Shown piece by piece: positions 42,736-54,600 of a stretch of 64,000 bases of DNA. Position numbers and translations under genes: made by a program. The notes under the pieces are model-generated. The model was not told the DNA's origin, searched no databases, and saw only the letters and a program-made list of their open reading frames with translations. The stretch is from the NCBI GenBank assembly GCA_902984215.1, contig CADWAF010004931.1, forward strand, positions 1 to 64,000, written 5' to 3'. The stretch's first letter is position 1. The number at the start of each line of letters is the position of its first letter. Source of the DNA: Willaertia magna (taxonomy: Eukaryota; Heterolobosea; Eutetramitea; Acrasida; Naegleriidae).

Positions 42736-44859
42736 TTAACAATTTTCAGCAATTTTTTCACAAACCAATTTAAAATGTTGTATAAAATTTTTAACATAAT
42801 TTTCATCTAAATAATTATTGTAAAAAAATGTAAACTCAAATTTATCATCTCTTGTAATTAATCCAACTGTAACACCATTATGACTTCCAGAAGAATTCCA
42901 AAACCAAAATTTAGGTATAACTGTTAATAAATCACTTTTTAATTCATTTTGGTTATATTGTCCAAAATTAGAAATAATTACGTGATTAATTGGAATTTTT
43001 GTAAAATCTAAATTATAAATTTGAAACCATAAATAATCTAAAATTGTTCTTTTTTTACAATTTTTATCTAAATAATCTTTTGCCATTTTAGAACTTTCTT
43101 TTATAAAATTAATAAACTTTTCCTTTTCATTTAAAAAATAATCTACCTTTTCACTAAAATTATTTGTATTATTGATTGAGGGAAAATCAACTGTCATTGG
43201 AACGTGACATGAAGCACTATAACATCTAATCATCTCATTAGGTTCACCAATAATTTCTTTACTTAAAAACCTTCTCATATCACAAGTTATCGTTCCATCA
43301 AAATTAAAAGATTTTCCAAAAAGTTTTTCATTTCTTAATTCTTTATTTAAAGCAATTGAAATGATTGAAATTGTTTGAATTAAGTTTGTAACACTCAACT
43401 GTTCTTTTTTACAAAAATTAATTAATTTTTTTGTAATATTTTCATTCATTATAATATTTGTAAAAATTTTACCACAACATGGAATTGGAAATTTTTCTTT
43501 TAAAGGAAATAAAGAATGTAAAATTCCACCTGATTTAATTTCATTGTAAATAATAGATAAATATTCTAAATAAGGATAATACCATTTCGTTAAATATTTA
43601 AATTCATTTGAGTTTAAAATAATTGATTTTAAATCTGGAATCATTTTAATATTTTCATTTTCATATTCATTTTGTAAATTTTGTAATTCTTGATCAACCA
43701 TTGCATTGTTATTTAATTTCTCTAAAAAATAATTAAATAAAATAAAAAAATCTTTACCAAAAAATTTAATTGAAGTGGCATCTGAAATTAAATGATGAAA
43801 AGTAAATAAAAAATAATAATCATTATTATCTTTACTATTCACATTTTCATTGTTATTTATAATTTTATAAATCTTTACTCTCCAATAAGAAGATAATTGA
43901 TCTTTTATATCATCTTCTTCTTCTTTATCTTCTTTTAATTGTTCTTCTTTTTGTTGTTTTGATTGTTGTTGTTCTTTACGATGAATTGGTTTTAAAAAGG
44001 AATTTCTAATTTCATTGTGGATTAATAAATTATAAAAATCATTGGTTTCTTCATGGATTTTATTCTTTTCTAATTCTTTTAAGTCTATTGGAACTTTTAG
44101 ATTTTTAATCCATTCAAATTGTACCGTTCCCGGTGTGTCAATTACGGTTTGGAAAGACCGGTTTTTTTTCTTTAATAATTCTTTTGCCTTTTCAGTACAA
44201 GTAACAATAGAACTTAATAGTGGATGTTTATATTGTAAAAATTTTAAACATTTTGTAATTAATTGTAAAAATTTTGTATTATCACTTGTTAAATCCATAA
44301 TAGATTTTTTTAAAATTACTTTTGTTAATAAAATGATATGATTTTTACAAGCACATTCTTTTGTATCTTCTAATCCACGTAAATAATACTTTTCACTACC
44401 ATAAATAGGTGACGTTTTATTATTTTCTTTATTGGAAAGTTCACTTGAAAATGGTAATGGAAAAGTCTTTTCATTGTAATAAATTGTATTTTTATTATTT
44501 GGAAATATGGAATAAAAAAAAGATTCTATAATGGAATAAATAGTTTGAAAACGAAGTGGATAATTATAAATCTTTTCATTATTTCCATTTTTAGTAGTGT
44601 TTGTTATAGTTTTATCAATATTTTCAATATTGTCAATTTTATTATTACTATCTTTAGAAATATCAGTATTATTATTATTATCGTTATTATTGATCTTTTC
44701 TTTAATTGTAGAAATGGAACAGTTTGGACATTGATGTGATTGACAATGAGATAATTCTTTTCTTCTCTTTTTTTGGATTATAAATTTAAAATAAAGAAAT
44801 AGTGAAAGAAGAATGATTATCACAGTTGTTAAAAGTAATGGAAAAATAGTGAAAAACAT
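42736..44859 (-). CDS. Membrane-anchored acyltransferase with HHxxxD motif
   Basis: A 707-residue intronless protein. One N-terminal membrane helix (PLLLTTVIIILLSLFLYFKF) is followed by a Cys-containing linker and a condensation/wax-ester-synthase-like acyltransferase fold. The active-site motif is FTFHHLISDATSIKFFGKDF (HHxxxD), with the later strand HVIISNFGQY and a C-terminal FEFTFFYNNYLDENYV, as in alcohol acetyltransferases and condensation domains. These enzymes move acyl groups from CoA or carrier proteins to alcohols or amines. The substrate is unknown. A charged K/Q/E/D insertion lies before the HHxxxD motif. Confidence 0.75.
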   Translation of the reverse strand: MFFTIFPLLLTTVIIILLSLFLYFKFIIQKKRRKELSHCQSHQCPNCSISTIKEKINNNDNNNNTDISKDSNNKIDNIENIDKTITNTTKNGNNEKIYNYPLRFQTIYSIIESFFYSIFPNNKNTIYYNEKTFPLPFSSELSNKENNKTSPIYGSEKYYLRGLEDTKECACKNHIILLTKVILKKSIMDLTSDNTKFLQLITKCLKFLQYKHPLLSSIVTCTEKAKELLKKKNRSFQTVIDTPGTVQFEWIKNLKVPIDLKELEKNKIHEETNDFYNLLIHNEIRNSFLKPIHRKEQQQSKQQKEEQLKEDKEEEDDIKDQLSSYWRVKIYKIINNNENVNSKDNNDYYFLFTFHHLISDATSIKFFGKDFFILFNYFLEKLNNNAMVDQELQNLQNEYENENIKMIPDLKSIILNSNEFKYLTKWYYPYLEYLSIIYNEIKSGGILHSLFPLKEKFPIPCCGKIFTNIIMNENITKKLINFCKKEQLSVTNLIQTISIISIALNKELRNEKLFGKSFNFDGTITCDMRRFLSKEIIGEPNEMIRCYSASCHVPMTVDFPSINNTNNFSEKVDYFLNEKEKFINFIKESSKMAKDYLDKNCKKRTILDYLWFQIYNLDFTKIPINHVIISNFGQYNQNELKSDLLTVIPKFWFWNSSGSHNGVTVGLITRDDKFEFTFFYNNYLDENYVKNFIQHFKLVCEKIAENC

Positions 44860-44959
44860 TTTTTTTTAAAATTGTCTAATAGACAACAATTAACTACATT
44901 AATTTTAATATCACCCCTACCAATAGCTGTTAATTAGCCAAATATTAAAAGTGGCAACT

Positions 44960-45130
44960 ATGAAAATTATAAATGTAAATCAAAAAGTTTATTTTTATCG
45001 ATTTTCTTTATTTGGTTTTGAAGATTTTTTAGAAGAAATAACCGGTGATTGTTGTAAGTGGTCAATTACATTGCAGTCTCAATTTGTTAATTGTAAATAC
45101 ATAATATATTTAATAGAACCTCAGCATTAA
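44960..45130 (+). CDS. Possible 56-residue protein
   Basis: A short frame, ATG 44960 to TAA 45130, encoding MKIINVNQKVYFYRFSLFGF followed by EDFLEEITGDCCKWSITLQS and ending IIYLIEPQH. The mixed composition, with C, W and D residues, is better than chance in such AT-rich DNA. There is no family, no second exon and no recognisable motif. The rest of the spacer 44860-45228 is promoter-like, ending in a T/A run before the cap methyltransferase ATG. Confidence 0.2.
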   Translation: MKIINVNQKVYFYRFSLFGFEDFLEEITGDCCKWSITLQSQFVNCKYIIYLIEPQH

Positions 45131-45228
45131 TTATCATCATAATTATTTAATTAATCTTGAAAATGTTTCTAATTTTTTTTATAATAATTTAATTGCATTT
45201 TTTTTTTTATTTTTTTTGAAAATAAAAA

Positions 45229-47229
45229 ATGTCTGAACATAATATTGCGAATGGATCGTCGTCTTCTTCCTCTTCCAATAATGGAGAAAGAAACGAAGAA
45301 AGACAAGAAAATGTTGTCGATAATACCAATCTTACTTCGGAACAACAAGAATCAACTGAAAATTCAACTAATAACTCAACAACAAATGAATTAGCTCAAA
45401 AAGCAAAACAAAAAGTATTATCAATGATGGAAAAGATGGGTTATAAAGAAGGTATAGGTTTAGGTAAATTTAATCAAGGTACATCTTCAATGATTATACC
45501 TGATTCACAATTAGGTAGAACAGGTTTAGGTTTTTCTTCTTCTTCTAATAATAAAGAAGAGAAGAAAGATAAGAATAGTTCAATGGAATTACCATCATGT
45601 TTTAAAAGTCAATCACATATGATTGATGTGACAGATATTTCATTAAAAGAAGAAGTGAAATGGATTAGTTTTAATAATTTATTAAATAATGATATTTTTA
45701 AAATTATAAAATTTAATAATGAAGAATTATTAAATAATAACAATGATAAAGATTACAATAATAATATAATTAGTAGTAGTAGTAGTATTAAAGGAACAAA
45801 TGTTTTAAATTTTAATTTAGAAAAAGGAATGTCAATAATTAATTTAAATATGTCAACATTTACAAATATAAATTTAGCAAATGAAATTTTAAAAATAAAA
45901 TCAGAATTTGATGAATTAAATGATAAACTATTTATTGATGCTAGATTTCGTACAAATCCATATGAAAGAATTGGAAAATCAATATTTCAAAATCGAGCAG
46001 CTGTAAAATTAGCAAATATAGATTCATTAGTTGATTTAACATCTAATGAAGGTTTACCTAGAATTGAAGGAGAAGATGATGTTTTATATTTTGCTGATAT
46101 ATGTGCTGGACCTGGAGGGTTTACTGAATATTTATATTATAGATTTAAATGTGAGAAAGCAAAAGGTTTTGGATTAACATTAAAGAATGAGAAAGATGAT
46201 TGGAAATTAGAAAGATTTAATAAAGAATCACCACATGATAATTTTGAGATTTGTTATGGTAAAGATGGTACAGGAGATATAACGAAGAATGAAAATATGA
46301 AAGAATTTCAAAAATTAATTTTTAATAAAACAAATAATCGTGGAGTTGCATTAGTTACTGGAGATGGAGGGTTTTGTGTTGAAGGAGTTGAAAATTCACA
46401 AGAGTTTTTATTACAACAATTAATTTTATGTCAAGTTATTACTGGTTTATTAATTTTAAGGAAAGGAGGTACATTTGTTTGTAAATTATTTGATTTAAAT
46501 ACTTGGTTTTCTACGAGTATAATTTATATACTTTATACTCAATTTGAGAAAACTACGATAATTAAACCATTTTCATCTAGACCTGCTAATTCTGAAAGAT
46601 ATATAGTTTGTAAAGATTTAAAAGAGTTTCAACCTTCTTTTATTTTAAATTATTTATTAGAAATTAATGAAAATTTACAAAATAATCAACATTTAATTAG
46701 TTCTTTAGTTGATATTAATATTATGAAGAATGATTTAGAATTTGCAAATTATTTAACTTATTCAAATGAATCAATTGCTAAAAATCAATTAATATCTTTA
46801 GAACATATTAAGAAAGGTGTTGAAGATAAATATTTAGATTTATATGAAACTCAAATGAAAGTACGTGATCATTGTTTACAAGATTGGAATTTACCAAATC
46901 CTCAAAAGAATAAATCTTATAATAATAATAGAAGAAATGATAAAAGAAATTATGATAATAGAAATTATTCTAGAAATTATAATAATAAAAGATATGATAA
47001 TAATTATAGAAAATATGATAATAGCAGCAGCATTAGGTCATATAATAATAATAACAATAATAATAATAGAGGATATGATAGTTATGATAACAATAGAAGA
47101 TATGATAATTATGATAATAATAGATCATATAATTATGATAAGAGAAAGAGAAATGACTATGACCCAAATACTAGACCTTATCAACAACGAAACTATGGGA
47201 GAGGTAATGATAACAACAACTATCGTTAA
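45229..47229 (+). CDS. Cap-specific mRNA 2'-O-ribose methyltransferase (CMTR1 type)
   Basis: A 666-residue intronless protein. The N-terminal Ser-rich part is followed by a G-patch (QKVLSMMEKMGYKEGIGLGK to LGRTGLGF, about residues 60-105) that recruits DEAH helicases. The Rossmann methyltransferase contains the KDKE tetrad regions: FQNRAAVKLANID (K), the SAM motif FADICAGPGGFTEYLYYR, VTGDGGF (D), KGGTFVCKLFDL (K) and RPANSERYIVCK (E). The match to CMTR1 is close along this core. It methylates the first transcribed nucleotide of capped mRNA in the nucleus. The WW domain of animal CMTR1 is absent; instead the tail (about 560-666) is Asn/Tyr/Arg-rich low complexity, likely RNA-binding. Confidence 0.92.
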   Translation: MSEHNIANGSSSSSSSNNGERNEERQENVVDNTNLTSEQQESTENSTNNSTTNELAQKAKQKVLSMMEKMGYKEGIGLGKFNQGTSSMIIPDSQLGRTGLGFSSSSNNKEEKKDKNSSMELPSCFKSQSHMIDVTDISLKEEVKWISFNNLLNNDIFKIIKFNNEELLNNNNDKDYNNNIISSSSSIKGTNVLNFNLEKGMSIINLNMSTFTNINLANEILKIKSEFDELNDKLFIDARFRTNPYERIGKSIFQNRAAVKLANIDSLVDLTSNEGLPRIEGEDDVLYFADICAGPGGFTEYLYYRFKCEKAKGFGLTLKNEKDDWKLERFNKESPHDNFEICYGKDGTGDITKNENMKEFQKLIFNKTNNRGVALVTGDGGFCVEGVENSQEFLLQQLILCQVITGLLILRKGGTFVCKLFDLNTWFSTSIIYILYTQFEKTTIIKPFSSRPANSERYIVCKDLKEFQPSFILNYLLEINENLQNNQHLISSLVDINIMKNDLEFANYLTYSNESIAKNQLISLEHIKKGVEDKYLDLYETQMKVRDHCLQDWNLPNPQKNKSYNNNRRNDKRNYDNRNYSRNYNNKRYDNNYRKYDNSSSIRSYNNNNNNNNRGYDSYDNNRRYDNYDNNRSYNYDKRKRNDYDPNTRPYQQRNYGRGNDNNNYR

Positions 47230-47408
47230 TAATTTATCTCATTAAACCAATACTTAAATAATGTGACTTGTTTTCACCCTTACTACTTAAAGCATTGATG
47301 TTCATACTCAAGAATGATATTGACGTTACAAAAAAACCTTTAGGTTGCCAGTGTTCTCTAAAATAAAAAAACAAAGAATTGTCTTTATCACATCTCCAGT
47401 GTTGAAAG

Positions 47409-49862
47409 ATGAAACCAAAGAAGAAAAGGAATAATGTTAAACAACAACAAGAGGTTAATACGTTAAAGAAGGATGAAAAGAAGAAGGTAATGGAGAATAA
47501 AGATGTATTTGGTACGACAGCAACAACAAGAATGAAAGAAGAAGAATTAACATTTGATAATTCCACTTCCAACATTATTTTTCTTCATCAAACATTAGAA
47601 ACCTTTCTTTCCGACTATTTTTGTAAGCAACAACATCTTCCAAACTCTTTTGAATCGTTATCATCATTGACTAATGATTATTCCAATTTTCTTACTTCTT
47701 CCTTTCCTATATCATTCAAAGTATTGAAACAACAAGCCTTTGGTAAACCACATCAACGTAATATTTCTTTACATTTTTTACAAAACCAATCGTCTCTTTA
47801 CTTACAAAATCTACTGGGCGGGAAACCAGTAAAGAATAACAACAACAAACAACAATTAAAAGAAGAAGAAGAAACAAAAGAAGAAGAATCTAACAATTTT
47901 CTATTTATAGAAAATTTATTAGAGGAAGAAAATAATGAACAACACATTCAACATTCAACCACTACTCTAAAAGATTCTAAAAAAAAGAAATATATTTTTG
48001 ATATTAAAACAGATCTAAAAAGTATTACCATTCTTAATAAAACCAATGTCAATAACGGTGGTTCTTTTAAAGAAGAAGAAGAAGAAAATAATAATTTATT
48101 AAATAATTATTATGGGATTTCTGTTCAATGGAAAAGTCAAAAAGGACCTATTTATTTTTATTTTGAGAATTTAATAGATTTTAATAAGTTTATAATAATT
48201 ATTATTTATTATTCATTAAGAATTAAAAATCAATTAATTCCTTCTTTAAAATATTCTAAATTAATGAAATATTCACAAGTAAAAAGGGAAGATGACAATA
48301 AAATAATTAAAGAAATGATTGATGATATGACTTTGACATTTGTAAATATTAATGCTTATGAAACCTTTATTTTTCAAATAAATAGTTTCGATTTTTTAAA
48401 TATGAAATTAGATAATACAGAACAAAATAATATTTGGAAATGGAAAGCTTATTTAATAGATTGTAAAAAACTATCAAGAATAGAATGTGACACTATTTCT
48501 TTACAAAATGATTTTACAAAATTTGCTTTCACCTCAACAAAGAGTGGTTCCTATCAATTAGAGATAAATATTGAATTATTAAATAATAATCAACAACAAC
48601 AATTTAAGAGCGGTATAGAAGGAAATAATGAAGGGAATAATAGTACATTGCTGTTTAAAAGAAGTATACCAGTAACTATTAATCCTTTACATTTTATGAA
48701 AAGTGAAGCTTTTATAGTTGCAGAAGAAGAGTTTAAAAAAGTTGTAAATAGAAGAGCGGGAGATTTAATTAAATTTAAATTATATTTATTTGATAAATTT
48801 AAAAATAGGTCATTAGTTGGATTTCATTCTACAATGTTAAAATTTAAAATATTTAAAGTTATTACTATAAATGAAGAAAAAATTAAAAATATAATTGATT
48901 TAAATAATTGTTCTATTAATTATAAATTAAATGAAGAAGAATGTTATATTGAAATATTTATTTCAATCTGTAAAACTGGAAAGTTTGAATTACAAATTTT
49001 AATAGATAATTATCAAGTTAATTTCTATCATGAAAATGATCAATCTTATAAGAATTATAAAATTATAAATATTTCACCAAATGATTTAGATCATTTAAAT
49101 AATCTTTTTGAAATGCAAGAAGAAGAAGAAGAAAAAGAAAAACAATTAAAAGAAATAGTGATGGATTCTAATACAACTTTTGAGTTTCTTTTTGAAGCGA
49201 AAGATTGTTATGAAAATACTTTAATTGAAAGTATAGATTTTATAAGTATTGTAAAATGTGAATATAACGAAAAATATTTACAATATTTAAGTGAATTACC
49301 AAAATCAAAAAAATTAACAATTACAAAAATTGTAAATCCAATAGACAAAACAATTCAATACAAAATGTATTTTATACCAGAATGGCAAGGACAATATAAT
49401 ATTAATATTAAATATTTAAAAAATATTATTCATAACATTACAATAAAAGTTCTTCCAGATGAGAATGAAGATATTCGGTGGAATGAATTAATTTATAATT
49501 ATAATAGAAAGATATTAAATGAGAAGAAAGAATTAATTTATAGAAAGATTAAAAGTTGGACTAGATTTAAATCATTTAGACAAATACTTAATGAAGTTGT
49601 TGATCGTTATTCTTCTTCTTCTTTATCGTCATCTTCTTCTATTATATTTAATATTAAAACATTAGAAAATAATGCAAGTAAAGAAGATATTTTAAAAGTA
49701 TATAAAAGAGTTGTGTTTTTAATTCATGTAGATCAATCACCTTTATTAAAAGATGAAAGTAAAACTATTGAAGAAAAAGAATTATTGACAGAAGAATTAA
49801 ATGCTGTGTTTAATGAAGTACAACACGCTTACAAAACTTGGAAGAAAATACATGAATTGTAG
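47409..49862 (+). CDS. Protein with Ig/filamin-like repeats and degenerate J-like C-terminus
   Basis: An 817-residue intronless protein. The N-terminus is basic and Q/K/E-rich. The middle (about 300-690) has repeated beta-sandwich-like segments, for example FKKVVNRRAGDLIKFKLYLF, CYIEIFISICKTGKFELQIL and YKMYFIPEWQGQYNINIKYL, resembling filamin/Ig-type domains. The last ~75 residues resemble an auxilin-type J domain (SKEDILKVYKRVVFLIHVDQ, then LNAVFNEVQHAYKTWK), but the HPD needed to stimulate Hsp70 reads HVD. If it is a J protein, ATPase stimulation is probably lost or weakened. It may be a scaffold in clathrin uncoating or the cytoskeleton (inference). Moderate confidence in the domains, low in function. 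Confidence 0.55.
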   Translation: MKPKKKRNNVKQQQEVNTLKKDEKKKVMENKDVFGTTATTRMKEEELTFDNSTSNIIFLHQTLETFLSDYFCKQQHLPNSFESLSSLTNDYSNFLTSSFPISFKVLKQQAFGKPHQRNISLHFLQNQSSLYLQNLLGGKPVKNNNNKQQLKEEEETKEEESNNFLFIENLLEEENNEQHIQHSTTTLKDSKKKKYIFDIKTDLKSITILNKTNVNNGGSFKEEEEENNNLLNNYYGISVQWKSQKGPIYFYFENLIDFNKFIIIIIYYSLRIKNQLIPSLKYSKLMKYSQVKREDDNKIIKEMIDDMTLTFVNINAYETFIFQINSFDFLNMKLDNTEQNNIWKWKAYLIDCKKLSRIECDTISLQNDFTKFAFTSTKSGSYQLEINIELLNNNQQQQFKSGIEGNNEGNNSTLLFKRSIPVTINPLHFMKSEAFIVAEEEFKKVVNRRAGDLIKFKLYLFDKFKNRSLVGFHSTMLKFKIFKVITINEEKIKNIIDLNNCSINYKLNEEECYIEIFISICKTGKFELQILIDNYQVNFYHENDQSYKNYKIINISPNDLDHLNNLFEMQEEEEEKEKQLKEIVMDSNTTFEFLFEAKDCYENTLIESIDFISIVKCEYNEKYLQYLSELPKSKKLTITKIVNPIDKTIQYKMYFIPEWQGQYNINIKYLKNIIHNITIKVLPDENEDIRWNELIYNYNRKILNEKKELIYRKIKSWTRFKSFRQILNEVVDRYSSSSLSSSSSIIFNIKTLENNASKEDILKVYKRVVFLIHVDQSPLLKDESKTIEEKELLTEELNAVFNEVQHAYKTWKKIHEL

Positions 49863-49919
49863 ATATTAGAATTACAACAATAATATTATTATTATATTTA
49901 AATTATTTTATTTACAATA

Positions 49920-50162
49920 TTATTTATTTTCATTTAAATCTCCCTCGTGTCTTTGAGCAATATTTCTTGCAAGTCTATCTCCACCTCTATTAGTAAATAT
50001 TCCACCTTTGTCATCTAAATTCATGTGGCCATGAGCTTTACCTTCAGATAATTTACTGTCCCCTTTGAAAGTACCTCCACCTTGTAAATCGCCTTCCTTA
50101 AGATCAACACCGCTTACTAAATCTTTACCAACAAATTGTTTTTGGTTTTCTTGACTGTCCAT
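49920..50162 (-). CDS. Small Gly/Asp/Lys-rich hydrophilic protein, unknown
   Basis: An 80-residue intronless protein, strongly hydrophilic: MDSQENQKQFVGKDLVSGVD, then EGDLQGGGTFKGDSKLSEGK, ending NIAQRHEGDLNENK. Its composition (G, D, K, E, N; one F-rich spot) resembles stress-type disordered proteins, but no defined motif is visible. Codon use and A-run start context are like those of the neighbours, so it is probably real. Confidence 0.55.
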   Translation of the reverse strand: MDSQENQKQFVGKDLVSGVDLKEGDLQGGGTFKGDSKLSEGKAHGHMNLDDKGGIFTNRGGDRLARNIAQRHEGDLNENK

Positions 50163-50414
50163 TTTGTGTTATTGTTTTCTCTTATTGTTTTTTTTAATTA
50201 ACTTTTAAAAAAGTTTTTTATTTGGTTTTTTTTATAGATATTGTAAAAAATATTTAAAGTGAGATAAATTAAGAATCTAATTGTAAACAGTTAGAAATAG
50301 AAATTAAGAGAAAATGTCTTTACAATTTACGCCTGCTATCTATTCCTCATTGCCCCACAAACATGAAAATAAATTCAAAGTTTGATTTTTGATGAGTGAA
50401 AATTTTAAAAAAAA

Positions 50415-51662
50415 ATGCTGCAACTTATTTTTATAACAACAAACACCGGAGTGCCCAAATTTAAAAAATCATTAATAACAGATTTAGATCGTGACATATT
50501 TCTACGTTTATCAAATTTAATAGTAACATTATTTGTAAAATCAAAAAGAGAAATTGATTATAAATTAAATCATTTTGAATTAAGTAATAGAGCAGTAACA
50601 ATTGTTGAAAATATTAATAGTAAATTATTATGTATTTTAATGCACGATTTATCTGATGTATGTATTTATTTATTTTTTAATTCTTTTTTGAATTGGGAAT
50701 TATTTACTGCTTCTATAATTTTTACCGCCAAAATATTTTTTTATTATAAAATTTTTAATACTGCAAAAAATTCATAATAAAACGATTGTCATTTGGTTTC
50801 CTTCCGATCCGATCGGGATTGTTAATGATGATGATGAATTTTTGAAAATTTTTATGGATATTGATGATGTATGTTAACAGGGTTATGAGTTTGGGAAGTT
50901 AGTTGCAGAAGAAATTTTAGAACGTTTTATATCTACATTTAGACCTTCTACTAGTTTAAGTACAAAGGCTTTATATTCAAATTCTTTTAAGAATAAATCT
51001 CAAGTTTTACATGAAGCTTCAAATATAGAGAAATCAAATAATAATAACAATACGAATAATAATACAGGAGGAGTAGGAAATACAGAACAAGAGTTTTTAG
51101 AAAATCATCGTCATTTAGAAGATTTAACGAATGGTAATGATGATAGTATAGAATTAGATTTTAATGGAGTAAATGTAGATGAAAAGATTTTTGAAGCTAA
51201 ATTAGCGGAAATTTATTTAGATTTAGTTTATCCTATTATTGAGGAATGTAAGTAAGGATTGGTTTAATTTGTTTGTTTGTTTATTAACAAGGCTTGTTTG
51301 ATATTTATTATTGTTGTTGTTTGGTGTGGTATTATTAAGTGGATAGCGTTAGAGGGATACAACATTCTTGGCTTATTGAAAGTGGAGATGAAGGTATATT
51401 AACAACTACAAAACCTCAATTAGAAGCAGATTTAAAGTTTTTAGTTAATAATTGTGATCGTTTATTGAATGGAGTAATGCAAACATTAACAATAAAAGGA
51501 ACAGGAAAGAATATACAAATAGTAACAGTAGAACATAAATGTCATTTAGTTGTATTAATTGAAGCAAATGTTCATCCAGAGATAACTTCAAGAGCAATAC
51601 ATAAGGCTGTATTTTTATTAAAGAAAGTTTATGCATTAAGAAAGAATATTAAAGTTCAATAA
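50415..51662 (+). CDS. Longin-domain-like protein (adaptor/CPLANE-type)
   Basis: Three exons, 50415-50657, 50881-51247 and 51340-51662, in phase (introns 223 and 92 nt), give 310 residues. The N-terminus MLQLIFITTNTGVPKFKKSL and the following strands resemble a longin/adaptor small-subunit fold (ILMHDLSD, then GYEFGKLVAEEILERF after the splice). The centre is an Asn-rich linker. The C-terminus (NNCDRLLNGVMQTLTIKGTG, NIQIVTVEHKCHLVVLIEAN, IHKAVFLLKKVYALRK) repeats such a pattern. Two longin-like halves occur in vesicle-trafficking and ciliary effector proteins; I cannot say which. The splice sites are canonical; the first intron contains a readable stretch that is not part of the protein. Confidence 0.55.
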
Positions 51663-51680
51663 TTTTATAAAATAAATAAT

Positions 51681-54600
51681 TTATTTATAATAATGTACAT
51701 TATCCACTTGAGATAATAATTCATTTAATTGTTTAGAAATAAAACTAAAACTTGGTCTTTGATTATAATCTTGTTTCCAACAAGAATCAATCAATTTAAA
51801 ATAATTTAATAAAACTTTAAATATTATTGCTTCTTCTAAATCTTCACCATCCATAAAGTTAGTCATCCAAATAAATAATTTCTTTTCTTCTTCAACAGTT
51901 AATGCATTATTAACATTATTTAATAGTTTTGGAATTGGTAATCTTAATCCCTCACTCACTAACTTAGCTGTCAATAATGGATTTTCAATTTTTAAAGAAG
52001 AATATGACATTTTCTCTTCAGTTGACATAAATAATGAAATTTTTAAATCATTAATATAATCTGGATTAAATAAAACTAATTCTTCAAATAATATTTGCCA
52101 CATAATTACGGCAAAACTATAAACATCACATTTTTCATTATAATGAGTTCCAAATGTAATTTCAGGTGGCATATAAAATAATGTTCCAAATTGACTTGTA
52201 TTTGATAACCCATCTCCACTATCAGTTTTACTACCAACAATCTTTTTACTTAAACCAAAATCAGTAATTTTTGTGGAAAGATCTTTTGTTAATAAGATAT
52301 TTGCAGGTTTTAAATCTCTGTGAATGATGGGTGGATTTAATTCATTTAAATATGACATTCCAGTTGACTTTTTTTAATTAAAAATTAGCCATATTAAAAT
52401 AATAAATTAAAATTAAATACTTACAACGTCTAATAAAATTGATAATTTTTGTTTTAAAGATAAAGTTTTCTTTTTCGTTTTACATTCTTTTAATAAATTT
52501 TCTAAACTTCCACCATTCATATATTCTGTTACAATAAATTTAAGATTATCACTAATACAAATACCATAAAAAGTAACAATATTTGGATGTCTTAATGAAC
52601 TTAATAATGAAGCTTCATTTTCAAAGAAATCTGATTGTAATTCTTCATTATTTAATTTTATAGTTTTTAATGCCACTTCATTTGTCTTCCATCTCGCTCT
52701 AAATACTCTTCCCTATTAAAAAATAATTAAAATAAATTTAAAAAATAAATAAAACTTACAGAACCACCTTCACCAATTTTAGATTCAATTTTTAAATCTT
52801 CAGCATTAATAATCCAATGTTTAAATAATCTATTTGAATCAACATCTAAATCTAAATATTTTTCTTCAAATTCAATTAATTTTTTAGTTAATTCTCTTTC
52901 AGCATTTGCTTTTCTTCTATTTTCTCTAATCACTTGTCTTAATTTTCTAGCTAATAAAATTGTAATAATTAAAATAAAAATAAATATAATACCTATAGGT
53001 ATAGCAACAGATAATAAAATTGTTAAAGTATTTGAACAATAATAAATTACAATATTTTGATCATTTACTCTACTACTTAAAGTTTGACCTATATCACATG
53101 AAGACATGGTAAAATTTAAATATTCACTTAATTCAATTTCCTTTAAAGGAATTAATTTATTTGTTAATTGAAATTGTAATTGTGAATAATCATCTTCAAT
53201 TGGTAAATTATAAGTTGTTGGAAAAATTAAAAATTGAAATGAAATATAATTATTATTTGTATTATTTAAAAATAATAAATTTGTAATTTTTACATCTTGT
53301 GGGTTATGTATATTAAAACTAAAATAATTATTCATATTTGATATTGTAACATTATTATTAAATTCATCTAAAAAGGAAATTAATAAAGAAATTAATTGTC
53401 CAGGTGAAGATTGTAATTTTAAAATATTATCTTTTTCTTTTTTAAAAATTAACATTTTTGTTGGATATCCAGCTATATTTTGTAAAGTTTTATATTTAAT
53501 GTCTTTAATGTTATTACTATTTAAAATATAATTATTTTTAATATTAAAATCATTTAATTTATAATAATCTCCTTTTTTATTCATTATTGTATAAATACCA
53601 CCACCTAACCAACCAGCAATATTATCTTTAAATTCTAAATTTGGATCAAAATTTAAAGTACAACGATCTGTAAATATTCCACCACCAAATTCTTTTGCAA
53701 AATTATTTTTTATAATTAAATAATTATTAAAAATATAACATGGATTATTTGTACGATCTAAATTTTGTAAAGAAGTCACAGCTATTGCACCACCTGAAAA
53801 TCCAGAATAATTTTCTTCAAATAAATTATTTTCATTTAAAAAATAAATACAATTTAAATATAAAATTGCACCACCTAATGATTCTGCTTTATTATATTTA
53901 AAAATATTATTTTTTAAATAAAATTTAGAATTATATTGTTGCATATTTATTATATAAATTGCACCTCCACCAATCCATTTAAAATTATTTGTAGTTTCTT
54001 CTTTATATAGTAAATTATTTAATTGTGTATTATTATAGAAATTACAATCTGAAATTGTAATTGGTTTATAATTTTGTATTGAAATTGCACCTCCACCTAA
54101 TTCAGAAATATTTTCAATAAAATTTGAATATTTAATTTCATAATTTATAAATCCATTACTATAAATAGCACCACCATATTTATGTGTATATAATTTTGTA
54201 AAATTACTTTCATTTATTATACTATCACAATATTCACAATTTAATAATATTCCACTTATTGTAAAATTTGAAATAAATTTACATTTTGTAATTTCTATTT
54301 TTCTAAATCCAATAACTAATAAAATATTTTTATAATTTTTATTAAAATTAATATTATTTTGTAAAAATTCATTAAAAGAATAAAATTCAAATAAATTATT
54401 TTCTAAAATTACAGTTCCTTCTGTTGTATCTGTTGAAAATGAATTCATTATTATAGAGTTATAAAAATTACAAGAATTAATTACAATTACTGGTGATTGT
54501 ATTGTTTTTAATTCAATTGTTAAATATGTATTTTTAAATTTACAATTTTCAAATAATAAATATGTAGTTGTCATGATTGATAGTGACTTTTCAAAAATAC

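Noticed and set aside
46865..47245. 126-codon Ile-rich plus-strand frame
   Set aside because: Out-of-frame reading of the Asn/Tyr-rich tail of the cap methyltransferase.
47234..47575. 113-codon minus-strand frame
   Set aside because: Antisense of the start of the gene at 47409; no domain.
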